A DNA stretch of 7,663 nt from Bifidobacteriaceae bacterium (lineage in GTDB: Bacteria; Actinomycetota; Actinomycetes; Actinomycetales; WQXJ01), in NCBI GenBank assembly GCA_031266115.1, contig JAISBQ010000357.1:1-7663 (forward strand), written 5' to 3'. The notes below the pieces were generated by a model that searched no databases, was not told the DNA's origin, and saw nothing but the letters and a program-made list of their open reading frames with translations. The position numbers and the translations under genes are program-made. Shown here piece after piece: positions 6,601 through 7,663 of this stretch (the stretch's first letter is position 1; every line of letters begins with the position of its first letter).

Positions 6601-7663
6601 GGAATAGGTTGACATCACCGTGCCGGATTCGGTGGTGCCGTACTGCCAATACCACGGCTCGGGGGCGTCCACGGCCAGTGCGAGCGATGCGGCGCCGGTG
6701 GTTCGCGCCATCGGAAACGCCCACGCGATGGCCCGCTTGGGCGCCAACTCGAAACTGGTGCCCACCCGTACCGCGTCGATGGCGCCGATTCCACCGGGCA
6801 CGGTAGCCGGGTCGGAATACCATGTGATGCCCGTTCCCCCGGAGCCGGAGCCCGCTGCGCCGCAGTTGAGCGACCGCATTCGCGTGGGATCCTGCAAACC
6901 GGTGGCAGCGTATTCAGCCGAGACGGCGGTGGAAGGAATGGGTGTGCCCACCGCGCGGGCCAAGTCGCGGGGGTAGCCCGAATCGGAATAGAGGGCCATC
7001 GGTGGACCGGTGATATCCAGCAGCGTCGAATCCCACAACATGCAGCCGCGCGATGTCGTAGATGGAGCCGTCGAGGCCGCCTGGGAGCGCAACCCATTGA
7101 TCGCCCAAAATCCCTGCCCAGGAACCACTTTCTCGCTGCCACCGATGGTCCCATCGGCATCACCCACCAGGGTCTCAGGCGGGGCGATGGATTGCATGGC
7201 GCCAACCGGAATACCTTCAACCACAACGCCGGCGCCGGTGGGGGGAACGACATCGACAGTCACACACGGACCGCTGTTCTGCGCCGGAGCGCATTGATAC
7301 GAAGGATCCTGACCCGGCGCATACGATTGCCCATAGTTCCGTTCCCCGCCGAGCCCGGCAGGAACAAACGAGGTGAACTGGATTTGCACCTTGCCATCCG
7401 CCGGTACAGCGGTATAGGGAATGAAAAAGTCGATCCCTTGTCTGGCGACATAGGTGAAACCATTCTGCGTCACAGCGGATACGTACGAGGTATCGGCGCC
7501 GGTCACCGAAATGAAAGCGCTGCCCGCCCCGACCGTGATGTCACCCCCGCCAAGGAGGGTCCTGGCCCCGGTGACCACAAGCCCAGCCGGGCGACTAATG
7601 CTGTAGGTGATGGCTCCGCCGATGGAGTCCATGCCCACCGGACTGGTGGCCGCCGGAATGCCC
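3643..7663 (-). CDS. Giant cell-surface protein (adhesin-like) with DUF11/SdrD/Ig-like domains and C-terminal sorting signal; N-terminus missing
   Basis: Residues are numbered from a GTG at 7638-7636; eight more in-frame codons run to the right edge without a stop, so the true start and signal peptide lie outside. Residues 1-550 are beta-rich and of no family I can name firmly. Residues about 553-725 resemble the DUF11-type region of actinobacterial surface proteins, with FTYTLSWSNT then PRFVDVLPFDGDPRGT (575-590). Residues about 731-828 look like an SdrD/Cna-B domain: VGLSGRIVRDLDFSG, then GTFLIPVIAPGNYTVRL. Residues 836-1033 hold two Ig/cadherin-like units with VTANDT and VLANDT motifs, 1036-1128 another Ig-like unit, and 1134-1216 a last one containing YTPEPGYWGDTSFTV. 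A Pro/Gly-rich stalk (1218-1290) precedes LVETG (1295-1299), a hydrophobic helix (about 1306-1323) and RRRR. This order is that of a sortase-anchored wall protein. Eight cysteines occur in close pairs, suggesting disulfides formed outside the cell. The likely role is adhesion or surface structure; the ligand is unknown. No promoter is visible. Confidence 0.85.
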   Translation of the reverse strand, partial: GIPAATSPVGMDSIGGAITYSISRPAGLVVTGARTLLGGGDITVGAGSAFISVTGADTSYVSAVTQNGFTYVARQGIDFFIPYTAVPADGKVQIQFTSFVPAGLGGERNYGQSYAPGQDPSYQCAPAQNSGPCVTVDVVPPTGAGVVVEGIPVGAMQSIAPPETLVGDADGTIGGSEKVVPGQGFWAINGLRSQAASTAPSTTSRGCMLWDSTLLDITGPPMALYSDSGYPRDLARAVGTPIPSTAVSAEYAATGLQDPTRMRSLNCGAAGSGSGGTGITWYSDPATVPGGIGAIDAVRVGTSFELAPKRAIAWAFPMARTTGAASLALAVDAPEPWYWQYGTTESGTVMSTYSGTGTANDGGYIQANPALVRFEGRWDATATQRGRLQRLVLNPVVIGPAITGTDTVANDTTLTVTFDSACQQVMTASISQTVRYSYTPPVMGSNGTCSATDARPGTLTLLLGDMPAPGGLPGGLYSGGLGGHETDLGPISFMVAFAAATPAPAGLTARAMISSGADSSPEEVSRAFPTDRVVYLPIQVANVEAYSGSKTAATQVDGAVATSEDFTYTLSWSNTQTQDMGKPRFVDVLPFDGDPRGTTGLGLSGLVVTSVDAEMADPSQGTVGIEYTTDPPAGVYTSVSTSGNEDGTTGIAWTAWPGAGTAPTGVTAMRFTPSGDLKSGYSGFANISVVAPALAATGRLANDIFGLTPTSSDPAQATPAPWAGAFAVVLNGRAGPKPATVGLSGRIVRDLDFSGALSAADGPWPVGAGIVEILSGTSVVATAGAGANGTFLIPVIAPGNYTVRLTNVASAGWTLVSGGSITVADKDVTGVSVLYRETLADPVLAPDQGAVQGAGSVLIDVTANDTLGLPTAPGSVFNPNTVAIASAPTYGTAALGALNAGGIAQVSYTAPAAWPPSEASKASYVDTFTYSWTNPVGISRTATVTVTVTKSIFAADDAAEIPESGWTAVDVLANDTGGQLSVVPSTVVATGDLVARAASGKVEVSSTHAFSGTDTTYSGTVTYGIVNAAGATASAAVAVTVLRKPVITDAQGFAQRISAGSNATFTPGVLDGSALTAPNPVTLAGPDAGRYAYAPAAGTLTFDGAGAQAGSYTVDATWRDRAGQTTTAPFEVTVQARPTGQGTIINLDSDTTPTTVDPLSRVTGTGLQPLTSASVTAPSHGQVQVTGGKVVYTPEPGYWGDTSFTVTACDDVRQCVNLVYTVVIRQSGTGGPTGPPRPPGPSQPGVPNWPDGPSSPGEPDRPGGAGGQGGTGATGGQGGAGGTGGAGGAGGAGRQGSAGAYGLVETGINPTGQVGVAAGVVIVGAATIAIARRRRVDWA
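3742..3756 (-). other. Sortase-like sorting motif LVETG within the surface protein
   Basis: These bases encode L-V-E-T-G, 32 residues before the C-terminus. They are followed by a hydrophobic segment and an RRRR-containing tail, which is the standard tripartite arrangement of a cell wall sorting signal. Valine replaces the usual proline (LPxTG) or the alanine favoured by class E sortases (LAxTG). Confidence 0.65.
3769..3879 (-). repeat. Gly-rich tandem repeat in the wall-spanning stalk
   Basis: The stretch encodes residues 1254-1290, built from GG-x-GG units with Ala, Thr and Gln in the variable position. At DNA level a 17-bp word, ACCACCCTGCCCACCAG on the plus strand, occurs at 3826-3842 and again at 3853-3869, which sets a 27-bp (nine-codon) period. 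Shorter nine-base echoes extend to about 3780. All spacings keep the frame. The likely role is a flexible spacer crossing the cell wall between the folded domains and the anchor. Confidence 0.75.

Overview
This window is GC-rich throughout and reads as part of an actinobacterial chromosome, probably a Gram-positive actinomycete. Three things point that way: strong G/C at third codon positions, an N-terminal LTRRxLRE-type motif on a Pro/Ala-rich membrane protein, and a very large repeat-rich surface protein ending in a sortase-like sorting signal. I cannot assign a genus from the sequence alone.

Layout. (1) Positions 1-372, minus strand: the first 124 codons of an NCS2-family nucleobase permease closest to uracil permease (UraA type). 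Its 3' part lies outside the window. (2) Positions 373-687: a divergent intergenic region of about 0.3 kb with a weak promoter candidate for the permease and a 12-bp GC palindrome. (3) Positions 688-2169, plus: a single-pass membrane protein with a long disordered Pro/Ala-rich cytoplasmic arm and an exported DUF4352-like beta domain. (4) Positions 2216-3496, plus: a polytopic GT-C glycosyltransferase resembling the GT87/DUF2029 family, 46 bp downstream and probably co-transcribed with (3). (5) Positions 3497-3642: a convergent intergenic gap holding a short hairpin that starts on the last base of the glycosyltransferase stop codon. (6) Positions 3643-7663, minus: the C-terminal 1339 or so residues of a giant exported surface protein. 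It has a DUF11-like region, an SdrD/Cna-B-like domain, a run of Ig/cadherin-like beta domains, a Gly-rich stalk and an LVETG-hydrophobic-Arg tail. Its N-terminus lies beyond the right edge.

How the genes relate. The permease looks like an independent transport gene. The DUF4352 protein and the glycosyltransferase form a likely two-gene envelope-related unit. The surface protein is transcribed towards them and is separate. No gene here codes for a defence, mobile, CRISPR or biosynthetic system that I can recognise, and I see no tRNA or rRNA. The points of most interest are the non-canonical sorting signal, the 27-bp tandem repeat in the Gly-rich stalk, the paired cysteines of the surface protein, and the two-ended LTRR/LTRA motif plus extreme disorder of the DUF4352 protein. 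None of these amounts to clear evidence of a new system.
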